Below are positions 15,793 through 24,496 of a stretch of DNA of 64,000 nucleotides, one piece after another. A program made the translations under genes and the position numbers. Source of the DNA: Microbispora sp. ZYX-F-249 (GTDB lineage: Bacteria; Actinomycetota; Actinomycetes; Streptosporangiales; Streptosporangiaceae); assembly GCF_039649665.1 (NCBI RefSeq), contig NZ_JBDJAW010000016.1, positions 62,001-126,000 of the forward strand, written 5' to 3'. Position 1 is the stretch's first letter; each line of letters starts with the position of its first letter. The notes under the pieces are model-generated. The model searched no databases, had not been told where the DNA came from, and was given only the letters and a program-made list of their open reading frames with translations.

Positions 15793-15822
15793 ACGCTATG
15801 CGAGCGGCGCGGGCGCGGGCAA
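15793..15822 (-). promoter_or_regulatory. Promoter of the small minus-strand unit
   Basis: On the minus strand: -35 TTGCCC (15822-15817), 18-nt spacer, -10 TAGCGT (15798-15793). Transcription would begin near 15786 and run through the tiny ORF to the terminator at about 15551, giving an RNA of roughly 235 nt. Confidence 0.5.
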
Positions 15823-15928
15823 ACGATTAATCCGGCGAACTTGCCTGTCCTCCTGTGACGGCTGGGCAGACGCATCGGGCGCGGCGGGGGAGCGCTCCGA
15901 TGTAGGGCGCGTTTCGCCGGCTACGACC

Positions 15929-15934
15929 TAAACT
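15929..15934 (+). promoter_or_regulatory. -10 box for the Fur-family gene
   Basis: TAAACT ends 7 nt before ATG 15942; leaderless spacing. Confidence 0.55.
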
Positions 15935-15941
15935 CTGGGGC

Positions 15942-16355
15942 ATGGCCGAGACTTGGCACGAGGAGCTGCGGGCGCGCGGCTACCGGATCACCCCCCAGCG
16001 TCAGCTCGTGCTGGAAGCGGTCACCGAACTCGGGCACGCCACACCCGAGGACATCTGTTCGCGCGTGCAGCGGACGGCGAGGGGCGTCAACATCTCGACC
16101 GTCTACCGGACCCTGGAGCTGCTGGAGGAGCTCGGGCTGGTCACGCACACGCATCTCGGGCACGGCGCCCCCACCTATCACCTCGCCTCCGAGGCCGACC
16201 ACGTCCACCTCGTCTGCCGGGGCTGCGGCGAGGTGACCGAGGTCGCTCCCGGCATGGTGGACGGCCTCGTCTCCGCCCTCGACACCGAACTCGGTTTCGC
16301 CACCGACGTCCGTCATCTCACCATCTTCGGTAATTGTCGCAAATGCCGTCTTTGA
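15942..16355 (+). CDS. Fur-family metalloregulator
   Basis: 137 residues. A winged-helix domain (RITPQRQLVLEAV, then VNISTVYRTLELLEELGLV) is followed by a metal-binding dimerisation domain. The latter has the His-rich segment DHVHLVCRGCGEV and a C-terminal CRKC, giving the two CxxC pairs of a structural zinc site. The sequence alone does not separate Fur, Zur, PerR and the Ni-sensing Nur. The short length and single HVHLVC segment fit several of them. It lies between a heme-binding nitrobindin gene and the stress cassette, so iron or redox sensing is a reasonable guess. Confidence 0.9.
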   Translation: MAETWHEELRARGYRITPQRQLVLEAVTELGHATPEDICSRVQRTARGVNISTVYRTLELLEELGLVTHTHLGHGAPTYHLASEADHVHLVCRGCGEVTEVAPGMVDGLVSALDTELGFATDVRHLTIFGNCRKCRL

Positions 16356-16439
16356 CGGTTATGGCCCGCTTTCGGAGCGTTGTCCTGATACCGGTAGCGT
16401 GACGAGTGGAGCAGCACGCCGATCCGTCAGGAGATGAGG

Positions 16440-17276
16440 GTGACCGTTCCCGCGGAGGCCGCCAAGCGGCGCATAGTGGATCTTTTCATGTCCAGCGAGG
16501 AGCGGCTGCTCCGGCGGTGGACCCAACTGTCCGGAGCGTCCCCGGACGAACTCCGTGACCTCTACCAGGCGTTGCGCATCGCGCTCGCCGGCGAGGAAGG
16601 AGACTTCGCCGACGTCCGCGGGCTGCTCGCCGAGCTCTCCCGCGCCCGTGTCCGCCAGGGGCACACGCCCTCCGACACCGCGCGGCTGGTGTTCTCGCTC
16701 AAGGAGGCGTTGTACGAGGCGGTCGAGGACGACGGAGGCCCGGAGGCGCTGCGCGGCTTCGTGTGGTTCTCCCGGCTCGTCGACGATCTCGGTCTGTACA
16801 CCTTCGAGACCTACTCGGCCGCCCGCGACAAGATCATGCTGGACCAGGCCGAGCAGCTGCTCGAACTGTCGACGCCGGTGGTGAAGCTGTGGGAGGGCAT
16901 CGTCGCCGTGCCGCTCGTCGGCACGCTCGACTCGGCCCGCACCCAGGTCGTGATGGAGAAGCTGCTGCAGACCCTGGTCGACACGGGTTCGGAGCACGCG
17001 GTAATCGACATCACCGGCGTGCCGGCCGTCGACACACAGGTCGCCCAGCACCTGCTCAAGACCGTCGTCGCGGCCCGCCTGATGGGCGCGGAGTGCGTGA
17101 TCTCCGGCATCCGCCCGCAGATCGCGCACACGATCGTCACGCTGGGCATCGAGTTCGGCGACATCGTCACCAAGGCCTCGCTGGCCGACGCGTTGTCGTA
17201 CGCGCTGAAGCGGAGTGGCGTGGAGATCACGGGTGCCGCGCGGACGCGGGTCGCGGTCAGGGCGGAGCGCGCCTGA
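16440..17276 (+). CDS. RsbR-type stressosome protein (RsbRD N-terminal domain plus STAS)
   Basis: 278 residues from GTG 16440, placed 6 nt after AGGAG (16429-16433); the ATG at 16434 touches the Shine-Dalgarno and is unlikely. Residues 1-120 form an all-helical RsbRD-like sensor (SSEERLLRRWTQLSG). Residues 150-265 are a STAS domain with IDITGVPAVDTQVAQHLL and ISGIRPQIAHTIVTLGI, which hold the Thr residues phosphorylated in RsbR proteins. It would build the stressosome with the RsbS encoded next and bind the RsbT kinase. The stop overlaps the rsbS start. A possible -10 box TAGCGT is at 16395-16400. Confidence 0.9.
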   Translation: MTVPAEAAKRRIVDLFMSSEERLLRRWTQLSGASPDELRDLYQALRIALAGEEGDFADVRGLLAELSRARVRQGHTPSDTARLVFSLKEALYEAVEDDGGPEALRGFVWFSRLVDDLGLYTFETYSAARDKIMLDQAEQLLELSTPVVKLWEGIVAVPLVGTLDSARTQVVMEKLLQTLVDTGSEHAVIDITGVPAVDTQVAQHLLKTVVAARLMGAECVISGIRPQIAHTIVTLGIEFGDIVTKASLADALSYALKRSGVEITGAARTRVAVRAERA

Positions 17277-17641
17277 TGGAACGTGTGCCGATTCTCAAGC
17301 TCGGCGACATCCTGATCGTCTCGATCCAGATCGACCTGGACGACCAGAGCGTGCTGGCCCTGCAGGAGGACCTGGCGGACATGGTGGTCGCCTCGGGAGC
17401 GAGAGGGGTCATCATCGACATCACGGCCGTGGAGATCGTCGACTCGTTCATCGGCCGGATGCTGTCCACGATCGCCGCGATGACCCGCATGCTCGACGCC
17501 GAGACCGTCGTGGTCGGCATGCGTCCCGCGGTGGCGATCACACTCGTCGAGCTCGGCCTGTCGCTGGGCGGGGTGCGCACGGCGCTCAACCTGGAAAAGG
17601 GCGTCGCCATGCTGGAACACGTCAGGGGCGCCGCCGGGTGA
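17276..17641 (+). CDS. rsbS: RsbS, STAS-domain stressosome scaffold
   Basis: 121 residues, a single STAS domain. VIIDITAVEIVDSFIGRML contains the Asp-Ser pair whose Ser is phosphorylated by RsbT in Bacillus, releasing the kinase. VVGMRPAVAITLVELGL is the second conserved helix. ATG 17276 overlaps the RsbR-type stop (TGATG), and its own stop overlaps the rsbT start (GTGA), so the three proteins are translationally coupled in the same R-S-T order as in Bacillus. Confidence 0.95.
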   Translation: MERVPILKLGDILIVSIQIDLDDQSVLALQEDLADMVVASGARGVIIDITAVEIVDSFIGRMLSTIAAMTRMLDAETVVVGMRPAVAITLVELGLSLGGVRTALNLEKGVAMLEHVRGAAG

Positions 17642-18039
17642 ACGGGCCACGGGAACTGCCCATCACCACCAACGGCGACGTAGTGCTCATACGTCAGCAG
17701 GTCAGAAGCCTCGCGGCCGAGATCGGGCTCTCCCTGGTCGATCAGACGAAGGTCGTGACCGCCGCCAGCGAGCTGGCCAGGAACGCCCTCGTCCACGCCG
17801 GAGGCGGCCGGGTGCTCATCGAGGTCCTGCGAGGCGGGCGGCGGGCCGGGCTACGGCTCGTCTTCAGCGACGAGGGACCGGGCATCCCGGACGTCGACCA
17901 GGCGCTGACCGAGGGCTGGAGCACCGCCGGGGGTCTGGGGCTCGGGCTCAGCGGATCACGGCGGCTCGTCGACGAGTTCGACCTCGTCTCCGCCCCCGGC
18001 GAGGGCACCCGCGTGACGGTGACCAAATGGGCCCGGTGA
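17638..18039 (+). CDS. rsbT: RsbT, serine/threonine switch kinase
   Basis: 133 residues of the GHKL ATPase fold with the N-box VVTAASELARNALVHAGGG, the G1 box SDEGPGIPD and the G2 region GGLGLGLSGSRRLVDEF. RsbT phosphorylates the STAS proteins RsbR and RsbS, then leaves the stressosome and activates an RsbU phosphatase. A receiver-PP2C protein encoded at the end of this cassette is the obvious target. It begins at a GTG overlapping the rsbS stop. Confidence 0.95.
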   Translation: MNGPRELPITTNGDVVLIRQQVRSLAAEIGLSLVDQTKVVTAASELARNALVHAGGGRVLIEVLRGGRRAGLRLVFSDEGPGIPDVDQALTEGWSTAGGLGLGLSGSRRLVDEFDLVSAPGEGTRVTVTKWAR

Positions 18040-18046
18040 CGCGGCG

Positions 18047-19042
18047 ATGACACACCGGCACGAAGACATCTGGATCCGCACCGACGATCCGAGTGTGATC
18101 GGCGCGGTGCGCAGGGCGGCCGTCGCGCTGGCCACGGCCGCGGGGTTCGACCAGAACCGCACCGGCCAGGTCGCCGTGGCGGTGACCGAGGCGGTCTCGA
18201 ACCTGGTCAAGCACGCGGTGGAGGGCGCCGTTCTGGTCCGCCCTCATCCGGAGCGGCCGGGCGCGGTCGAGCTCGTGGCCGTCGACAAGGGCCCGGGGAT
18301 CGCCGACCTCGCCCGCGCCCTGCGCGACGGCTACTCCACCTCGGGCACGCTCGGCATCGGCCTCGGCGCGATCGCCCGCATGGCCACGGGCTGGGACGTC
18401 CACTCCATGCCCGGCAGGGGGACCGTGCTGGTCCTGCACTTCACCCGGGACGGCCTGCACGGTCCGCCGCTGCGGGTGAGCGGGCTGCGCCGCGCGATCG
18501 GCGAGGAGAGCGTCTGCGGCGACTCCTTCGCCTTCGCCGACGCGGGCGACGCGATCAGCGTGCTCGTCTGCGACGGGCTCGGCCACGGCGGCGCCGCCGC
18601 GCACGCCTCCCGCGAGGCCGTACGGATCTTCATGGAGGATCCGCACGCCCCTCCGGCCGCCGCGCTCGAACGCCTGCACCGGGGGCTGGGCCACACCCGG
18701 GGCGGTGCGGTCGCGGTGGTGCGGGTCGGCCGTGAGAACGTCACGTTCGCCGGGCTGGGCAACGTCTCGGGCTGGATCGCCCACGCCGAAGGGCGGCAGG
18801 GGATGCTCTCGCTGCCCGGGATCGCCGGGCACAAGGGCAGGCACCCCCGGCAGTACGAGTACGCGCTGCCGCCGCACGCCACGGTGGTGCTGCACACCGA
18901 CGGCCTCACCGACCGCTGGGATCCGGCCTCCTTCCCGGGTTTGTTCGCCCATTCCCCGGCCGTGGTGGGCGCGACCCTGCTGCGCGACGCGGGCAGCCGC
19001 AGGGACGACGCCTGCGTCGTCACCGTGAAACAGGGGCAGTGA
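18047..19042 (+). CDS. RsbT-like ATPase fused to an RsbX-type PP2C phosphatase
   Basis: 331 residues. The N-terminal 140 residues form a GHKL kinase-type domain (AVAVTEAVSNLVKHA, AVDKGPGIADLARAL, GTLGIGLGAIARMA). The C-terminal 190 residues are a SpoIIE/RsbX-like phosphatase (GEESVCGDSFAFADAGDAIS, VLVCDGLGHGGAAAHASREA, LHTDGLTDRWDP) with the metal-binding Asp residues in place. In Bacillus, RsbX removes phosphate from RsbR and RsbS and resets the stressosome; this protein probably does so here. It starts 7 bp after rsbT. Confidence 0.88.
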   Translation: MTHRHEDIWIRTDDPSVIGAVRRAAVALATAAGFDQNRTGQVAVAVTEAVSNLVKHAVEGAVLVRPHPERPGAVELVAVDKGPGIADLARALRDGYSTSGTLGIGLGAIARMATGWDVHSMPGRGTVLVLHFTRDGLHGPPLRVSGLRRAIGEESVCGDSFAFADAGDAISVLVCDGLGHGGAAAHASREAVRIFMEDPHAPPAAALERLHRGLGHTRGGAVAVVRVGRENVTFAGLGNVSGWIAHAEGRQGMLSLPGIAGHKGRHPRQYEYALPPHATVVLHTDGLTDRWDPASFPGLFAHSPAVVGATLLRDAGSRRDDACVVTVKQGQ

Positions 19043-20760
19043 TGGGCGAGGTGCTCACTCGGGCGGAGATCTGCAGGGAGCAGGACGTCTTCGCCGTACG
19101 GCAGCTGGGCCGCCAGATCGCCGAGCTGGTGGGACTGGAATCACAGGACCAGATCCGGGTGGCGACCGCGCTCAGCGAGATCGGCCGCGAGGCGCTGGCG
19201 TACGGCGCGCAGAGCGACGTCGTCTTCGACCTGCGCGATGATCGCCTGGTCATCAGGGTGAACTACCACGACGACGTCGACGTGCGGCCGGGCGAGGGCC
19301 TGAAGCTGGCCGGCCGCTTGGTCGACCAGGTCGCGCTCTCCACCGAGGACAGGTGCGTCACGCTGGTGAAGCGGGTGCCCGAGCACGCCGGGCAGGGGGT
19401 GGCCGGACAGCGGGCCCGGTCGCTCGACGGCATCCGCGAGGAGCTGGCCCGCCGGTCGCCGCCCAGCACGGCGATGGACGTGCTGCGCGAGCAGAACAGG
19501 GAGCTGGCCGGCACCCTGGAGGAGGTGCTGCGGCTCAACGCGGAGCTGACCGAGACCAACCAGGGCGTGCTGGCGCTGTACAACCAGCTGTCGGCCGAGC
19601 TGGAGGAGACCAACCGCGGCGTCGTGGCGTTGTACGCCGAGCTCGACGAGAAGTCGTCCCAGCTCCGCCAGGCGGCCGAGGCCAGGCAGCGGTTCTGGGC
19701 CAGCGTGAGCCACGAGCTGCGGCTGCCGCTGACCTCGATCATCGGCCTGGTGAGGCTGCTGCTCGGCTCGGGCGCGGAACCGCTCACCGGGGAGCAGGAG
19801 CACCAGATCACCCTCATCGGCAGTTCGGCGGAGACGCTGCTGGCGCTGGTGGGTGAGCTGCTCGACCTGGCCAAGGCCGAGTCCGGACGGCTGGACCCGC
19901 AGCCGTCGATGGTGGACGTGGTCGCCCTGGCCGAGCGGCTGCGCATGACGCTCCACCCCGCCGGGCGGGCCGAGGGGGTCGAGCTGTCGGTCGACGTGTC
20001 GGACGAGGTCGGCGAGTTGTTCGTCGACGAGACCATGCTGACCACGATCCTGCGCAACCTGCTGTCGAACGCGCTGAAGTTCACCGAGTATGGAGAGGTC
20101 CGGCTGACGGTCGTCGTGGACTGCGCGACCGCGGAGGCGGTCTTCACCGTCACCGACACCGGCGTCGGCATCCCCCCCGAGCACCTGGAACGCGTCTTCG
20201 AGGAGTTCTTCCAGGTGCCCGGGTCGCTGCAGCTCAGAGCGAAGGGCACCGGTCTCGGCCTGCCGTACGCCCGCAGGCTCGCGGAGGCGATCGGCGGCAC
20301 GCTGGAGCTGGACAGCAGGGTGGGCGAGGGCACCACGGCCACGTTGCGGGTGCCGCACCGGATGACCACTCCGGAGGTGGGCCGGGCGCTCGTGGCCGAC
20401 GACGACGAGGGGTTCCGCGCCCTGGCTCGGCGCATGCTCTTCGGGTTCGCGGCCGCGGTGGACGAGGCCGCCGACGGGGTAGAGGCACTCGGCATGATGC
20501 GCGAGAGTCCGCCGGACGTGGCCTTGATCGACCTGCTCATGCCGCGCCTGGACGGTACGGCGCTGCTGCACGAGATGACCGAGGACGAGACCCTGCGGGA
20601 CATCCCCGCGGTCGTCGTGTCCGTGGCGTCGGAGCATTCGGTGGCCGACCGTCCGGTGCTGCCGAAGCACGGACTGCGCAGGGACCAGCTGCTGGAGGCG
20701 ATCCGGGAGGCCGTGCGCGACAAACAGGTGCACACGCGGGGGAGCGTGGCCCATGATTGA
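19039..20760 (+). CDS. Hybrid sensor histidine kinase with N-terminal RsbT-like domain
   Basis: 573 residues from GTG 19039 (overlapping the upstream stop) or ATG 19042. Domains in order are: an RsbT-like GHKL fold (10-125), a long coiled coil (150-225, LREQNRELAGTLEEVLRLNA and repeats of it), HisKA with FWASVSHELRLPLTSI, HATPase_c (NLLSNALKFTEYG, DTGVGIPPEHLERVFEEFF, GTGLGLPYARRLAEAIGG), and a receiver domain with ALIDLLMPRLDG. It lacks membrane helices, so it senses an internal state, perhaps through the stressosome. It is coupled by 8 bp of overlap to the receiver-phosphatase gene. Confidence 0.9.
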   Translation: MMGEVLTRAEICREQDVFAVRQLGRQIAELVGLESQDQIRVATALSEIGREALAYGAQSDVVFDLRDDRLVIRVNYHDDVDVRPGEGLKLAGRLVDQVALSTEDRCVTLVKRVPEHAGQGVAGQRARSLDGIREELARRSPPSTAMDVLREQNRELAGTLEEVLRLNAELTETNQGVLALYNQLSAELEETNRGVVALYAELDEKSSQLRQAAEARQRFWASVSHELRLPLTSIIGLVRLLLGSGAEPLTGEQEHQITLIGSSAETLLALVGELLDLAKAESGRLDPQPSMVDVVALAERLRMTLHPAGRAEGVELSVDVSDEVGELFVDETMLTTILRNLLSNALKFTEYGEVRLTVVVDCATAEAVFTVTDTGVGIPPEHLERVFEEFFQVPGSLQLRAKGTGLGLPYARRLAEAIGGTLELDSRVGEGTTATLRVPHRMTTPEVGRALVADDDEGFRALARRMLFGFAAAVDEAADGVEALGMMRESPPDVALIDLLMPRLDGTALLHEMTEDETLRDIPAVVVSVASEHSVADRPVLPKHGLRRDQLLEAIREAVRDKQVHTRGSVAHD

Positions 20761-22327
20761 CGCCGCGGCGACGGTGCTGGTCGTCGACGACGTCCCCACC
20801 AAGCGGTACATCCTGGCGAGCTGGCTGCGCCGCGCCGGGCACCGGGTCGTCGAGGCGGGCGGCGGCGAGGAGGCGCTGGCCGTCGTCGACGCGCTCAGGC
20901 CCGATCTCGTCGTCCTCGACGTACGGATGCCCGACCTGAGCGGCATCGAGGTGTGCGAGAAGATCAAGGCGAACCCGCGGACCGCCTCGATCCCGGTGAT
21001 CCAGGTCTCCGGTAACGCCATCACCCCGGCCGACCGTGCCGAAGGGCTGGAGCGCGGCGCCGACGCGTACCTGTCGGAGCCCATCCAGCCCGACGAGTTC
21101 ACCGCGACGGTCCGGGCGACCCTGCGGTACTACCGGGCGCGGCAGCGGGCCGAGCGGATGGCGGAGCGGCTGAGCGAGCTGGCCGAGATCACGCTGGCGA
21201 TGAACGAGGCGGAGGACTTCGAACGGCTGCTGGCGGTGGCCGCCGAGGGCTGCTCCCGGCTGCTGGAGCGATACTCGCGGGTGCTGGCGGTCCCGCCCGG
21301 CGGGCGGCTGCGCAGGTTCGCGGCCCGGCCGGGCGAGCCCGCGGCCCCCAGGCCGGTCCACCCCGACACCCTGGAGCGGCTGAGCACGATCTCGATCGGC
21401 GAGTCCGCGGGCGTGCGGATCTTCGAGATCGACAACGAGACCTGGGCCCGCGTCGTCCCCGACAGCGACGTGGTCGCGCGGGTGTCGGGCGTGCTATGCC
21501 GTACGAAGACGGGCCGGTCGCCGGTCTTCCTGGGCGTGGAGACGGGCTCGCCGCTCGGCGGCGAGGAGCTGAGCCTGCTGCGGCAGCTCGGCCAGGCGCT
21601 GGCGCTGGCGGTCGACGCCGCCCGCGCGTACGCGGAGGAGCACACGATCTCGCTCACGTTGCAGCGCAGCCTGCTGCCGGCCGAGATCCCCCGGACCCCC
21701 GGCCTGCTGGTCAGCGTGCGTTACCGGCCCGCGGTGGACAACGTGGAAGTGGGCGGCGACTTCTACGAGGTGCTGTCCCTCGGCGATCGGGTGCTGGTCG
21801 CGCTCGGCGACGTGCAGGGCCACTCGCTGCAGGCCGCCACCGTGATGGCGGAGCTCCGCAACGCGCTGCGGGCGTCGGTGATCGACGCCGTCGACCCGGC
21901 CCGGTCGATGGCCCTGCTCAACGCGGTCCTGCGGCGTTATCACCCCGGTATGACGGCGACCGTCTGCCTGATGCTGATCGACCCCGCGACGGGGGAGACC
22001 GAGATCGTCAACGCCGGGCACATCCCGCCGCTGCTGGCCGGTAAGGGGGCGGTCTATCACAGGTTCGGCAACCTGCTGCTCGGCGTGGCCGACGAGCAGT
22101 ATCGGGTGGACCGGGTCCGGCTGCCCGAGGACGCCACCGTTCTGCTGTTCACCGACGGGCTGATCGAGGATCGCGACAAACTGCTGGACGAGAGCCTGGA
22201 GGTCGCCCGTCAGCAGGCCGAGGGCGTGGGCGACGACCTGGAGGCCTTCTGCGACCGGCTGATCGCCACCTTCGGCGCCCGGGAGGACGACGTGGCGCTG
22301 GTCGCCCTCCGTCGCGTGCCGTTCTGA
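20753..22327 (+). CDS. Response regulator with PP2C (RsbU/SpoIIE) phosphatase output
   Basis: 524 residues. The receiver domain (VLVVDDVPTKR, LVVLDVRMPDLSG, IQVSGNA) is followed by a helical linker (YYRARQRAERMAERLSELA), a GAF-like middle region and a SpoIIE-type PP2C domain (LQRSLLPAEIP, VGGDFYEVLSLGDRVLVALGDVQG, NAGHIPPLLAG, LLFTDGLIEDR). The set matches an RsbU-like phosphatase that dephosphorylates an anti-anti-sigma factor. Here it may be switched by the adjacent hybrid kinase, by RsbT, or by both. No sigma-B gene lies in this window. Confidence 0.93.
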   Translation: MIDAAATVLVVDDVPTKRYILASWLRRAGHRVVEAGGGEEALAVVDALRPDLVVLDVRMPDLSGIEVCEKIKANPRTASIPVIQVSGNAITPADRAEGLERGADAYLSEPIQPDEFTATVRATLRYYRARQRAERMAERLSELAEITLAMNEAEDFERLLAVAAEGCSRLLERYSRVLAVPPGGRLRRFAARPGEPAAPRPVHPDTLERLSTISIGESAGVRIFEIDNETWARVVPDSDVVARVSGVLCRTKTGRSPVFLGVETGSPLGGEELSLLRQLGQALALAVDAARAYAEEHTISLTLQRSLLPAEIPRTPGLLVSVRYRPAVDNVEVGGDFYEVLSLGDRVLVALGDVQGHSLQAATVMAELRNALRASVIDAVDPARSMALLNAVLRRYHPGMTATVCLMLIDPATGETEIVNAGHIPPLLAGKGAVYHRFGNLLLGVADEQYRVDRVRLPEDATVLLFTDGLIEDRDKLLDESLEVARQQAEGVGDDLEAFCDRLIATFGAREDDVALVALRRVPF

Positions 22328-22379
22328 CGGTCGTCCACAGGGAGGCCGGGCGTCGCCACGACGGCGGCGGTGGACCGAA

Positions 22380-22385
22380 TAGCCT
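22380..22385 (+). promoter_or_regulatory. -10 box for ygfZ
   Basis: TAGCCT ends 7 nt before ATG 22393; leaderless spacing. Confidence 0.5.
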
Positions 22386-22392
22386 TGGACGC

Positions 22393-23460
22393 ATGCGGAG
22401 CCCATTGCTTGACACACACGGCGCGGTGGCCGCGCAGGCGCCGGACGAGACCGTCGCGGCCCACTACGGTGACCCCTTCGCCGAGCAGCGGGCGCTGGCC
22501 GGCGGGCGCGCGCTGGTCGACCGGAGCAACCGCGAGGTCGTGCGGATCAGCGGACCCGACCGGCTGAGCTGGCTCAACGACCTCAGCTCGCAGAGGCTCG
22601 ACACGCTCCCGCCGGACACGCCCACCCAGACGCTGCTGCTCGACCCGCAGGGCCGCGTCGAGCACCATCTCACGCTCGTGGACGACGGCGAGGCCGTGTG
22701 GGCCCACGTGGAGCCCGGCACCTCGGCCGAGCTGGTGGCCTTCCTGGAGAAGATGCGGTTCATGCTGCGGGTCGAGATCGCCGACGTCACCGCGGACTAC
22801 GCGGTGGTCTCGGTCGCCCCGCCCGGGCCGGCCGGGAGCACCGCCGCGACCGGCGTGACCGTGGAGGGCGCCGTCGCGATGGGCGGCGACGCGCTCGTGC
22901 CGCGTGAGCGGCTGGGCGGCCTCCCGGACGAGCTGGGCCTGCGGCCCGCCGGCCTGTGGGCCTACGAGGCGCTGCGCATCGCCGCGTACGTTCCCCGGCT
23001 CGGGTTCGAGACCGACCACAAGACGATCCCCCACGAGGTCGGGTGGATCGAGGCGGCCGTCCATCTGAGCAAGGGCTGCTACCGGGGGCAGGAGACGGTC
23101 GCCCGGGTCCACAACCTCGGCCATCCGCCCCGCCGCCTGGTCTTCCTGCATCTCGACGGCAGCGTGGACGAGCTGCCTCCGCACGGCGCCCCGGTGACCC
23201 TCGGCGTCGGCACGCCGATCGAGGCCGAGCCGGAGGCCGCCGTTGAGGGCTCCGCCGAGCCCGGCCAGATCGGCTTCGTGGGCTCGTCGGCCCGCCACTT
23301 CGAGCTGGGCCCGATCGCCCTCGCGGTCGTGAAGCGGACGGTCCCGGTGGACATCGACCTGCTGGCCGGCGGCGTCGCCGCGAGCCAGGAGGTCGTGGTG
23401 CCGCCGGACGCCGGGCGGAACGTGAAGATCGACCCCGCCCTGCGCCGGCGCATCCGATAG
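22393..23460 (+). CDS. ygfZ: YgfZ-type folate-binding protein (GcvT fold)
   Basis: 355 residues with the GcvT-like folate-binding fold and the diagnostic motif KGCYRGQETVARVHNLG (about residue 225), whose Cys is conserved in YgfZ/IBA57. These proteins use folate to help assemble or repair [4Fe-4S] clusters in certain enzymes. The C-terminal beta-barrel domain (RRLVFLHLDGSVDELPP) is present, so it looks complete. A -10 box at leaderless spacing supports ATG 22393. Confidence 0.9.
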   Translation: MRSPLLDTHGAVAAQAPDETVAAHYGDPFAEQRALAGGRALVDRSNREVVRISGPDRLSWLNDLSSQRLDTLPPDTPTQTLLLDPQGRVEHHLTLVDDGEAVWAHVEPGTSAELVAFLEKMRFMLRVEIADVTADYAVVSVAPPGPAGSTAATGVTVEGAVAMGGDALVPRERLGGLPDELGLRPAGLWAYEALRIAAYVPRLGFETDHKTIPHEVGWIEAAVHLSKGCYRGQETVARVHNLGHPPRRLVFLHLDGSVDELPPHGAPVTLGVGTPIEAEPEAAVEGSAEPGQIGFVGSSARHFELGPIALAVVKRTVPVDIDLLAGGVAASQEVVVPPDAGRNVKIDPALRRRIR

Positions 23461-23467
23461 CCCTCAC

Positions 23468-23986
23468 CTAACGGCGGGCCCACCACGGCCGGGTGCAGAG
23501 CGCGGCGAGCACGGCGCCCGCCGCGTTCAGGATCACGTCGTCCACGGAGCTCACCCGGCCGAGCCGCAGGCCGAACTGCAGGAGTTCGACGGCGAGCGAC
23601 GCGGTGGCCGCGACGGCGGCCACCGCCGCGAGCGAGGCGAAGCGCGCGGAGCGGACCGGAAGCATGCCGCCGAGCGCGGAGAAGACCAGGAGGTTGCCGC
23701 CGATCTGCACGACGGCCGCTCCGGGTGACAGCACCGCGAGCTGACCCGCCAGGTCCACCAGGGGGACGACGTGCACCCCCGATTCGGTCCCCGGCGTGAG
23801 GATCATCCAGATCCAGGGGGTGGTTCCGGCCACCATGACCACGTCCGCTGCGGCCGTACGGCGGGGAGCGGGATGACTCCGGCGGACGCGGTGACGGGTG
23901 AGGAGCAGGACGGCGACGACGGCCACGGGAACGGCGCAGACGGCCGCGACGACGACGTGTCCCCACGTGCCCCACGCCTGTTGCAT
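23468..23986 (-). CDS. VanZ-like membrane protein
   Basis: 172 residues, four to five hydrophobic helices. The C-terminal signature AVELLQFGLRLGRVSSVDDVILN is the VanZ motif (E, Q, R, D in the helix ends). VanZ relatives give low-level glycopeptide tolerance in Enterococcus, but most actinobacterial members have no assigned role. It ends convergent to ygfZ with only 7 bp between. Confidence 0.85.
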   Translation of the reverse strand: MQQAWGTWGHVVVAAVCAVPVAVVAVLLLTRHRVRRSHPAPRRTAAADVVMVAGTTPWIWMILTPGTESGVHVVPLVDLAGQLAVLSPGAAVVQIGGNLLVFSALGGMLPVRSARFASLAAVAAVAATASLAVELLQFGLRLGRVSSVDDVILNAAGAVLAALCTRPWWARR

Positions 23987-24025
23987 CCGATCATGATGCC
24001 AGGGCCGAGGGCCGCGTGCCCGGCG

Positions 24026-24451
24026 TCAGACGTCCACGACGAGGGTGATCGGGCCGTCGTTGGTGAGGGTCACCTTCATGTCGGCGCCGAAGACGCCCGT
24101 CTCCACCCGCGCGCCGAGTTCCCGCAGCTCGGCCACCACGGCCTCGACCAGAGGCTCGGCCACCGGACCGGGCGCGGCGGCCTGCCAGGTGGGCCTGCGG
24201 CCCCTGCGGGCGTCGCCGTACAACGTGAACTGGCTGATCACCAGCAGCGGCGCGCCGATGTCGGAGCAGGACTTCTCGCCGTGCAGGATCCGCAGCCCCC
24301 ACAGCTTCGCGGCGAGCCTGGCCGCCTCGGCCCGGCCGTCGGTGTGGGTGACGCCCACGAGCACGAGCAGGCCGGGCTCGTCGATCGCGCCGACGACCCG
24401 TCCCTCCACCACAACGGACGCGGAGCTGACCCGCTGAACGACCGCACGCAT
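24026..24451 (-). CDS. dtd: D-aminoacyl-tRNA deacylase
   Basis: 141 residues, typical DTD length. Motifs [15 protein letters not shown] (catalytic Thr) and [12 protein letters not shown] (cross-subunit Gly-cis-Pro loop) are intact. The enzyme removes D-amino acids and Gly mischarged to tRNA in the cytoplasm. It starts at [17 protein letters not shown]. It is divergent from the asparaginase gene, with 45 bp between starts, so the two promoters overlap or abut. Confidence 0.95.
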   Translation of the reverse strand: MRAVVQRVSSASVVVEGRVVGAIDEPGLLVLVGVTHTDGRAEAARLAAKLWGLRILHGEKSCSDIGAPLLVISQFTLYGDARRGRRPTWQAAAPGPVAEPLVEAVVAELRELGARVETGVFGADMKVTLTNDGPITLVVDV

Positions 24452-24483
24452 GGCCCCGAATTCTGCCATGTCCGGGGGCTTCG

Positions 24484-24489
24484 TAGACT
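24484..24489 (+). promoter_or_regulatory. -10 box for the asparaginase gene
   Basis: TAGACT ends 7 nt before ATG 24497; leaderless spacing. On the other strand CAGAAT lies 8 nt before the dtd ATG. Confidence 0.5.
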
Positions 24490-24496
24490 GCCCGTC

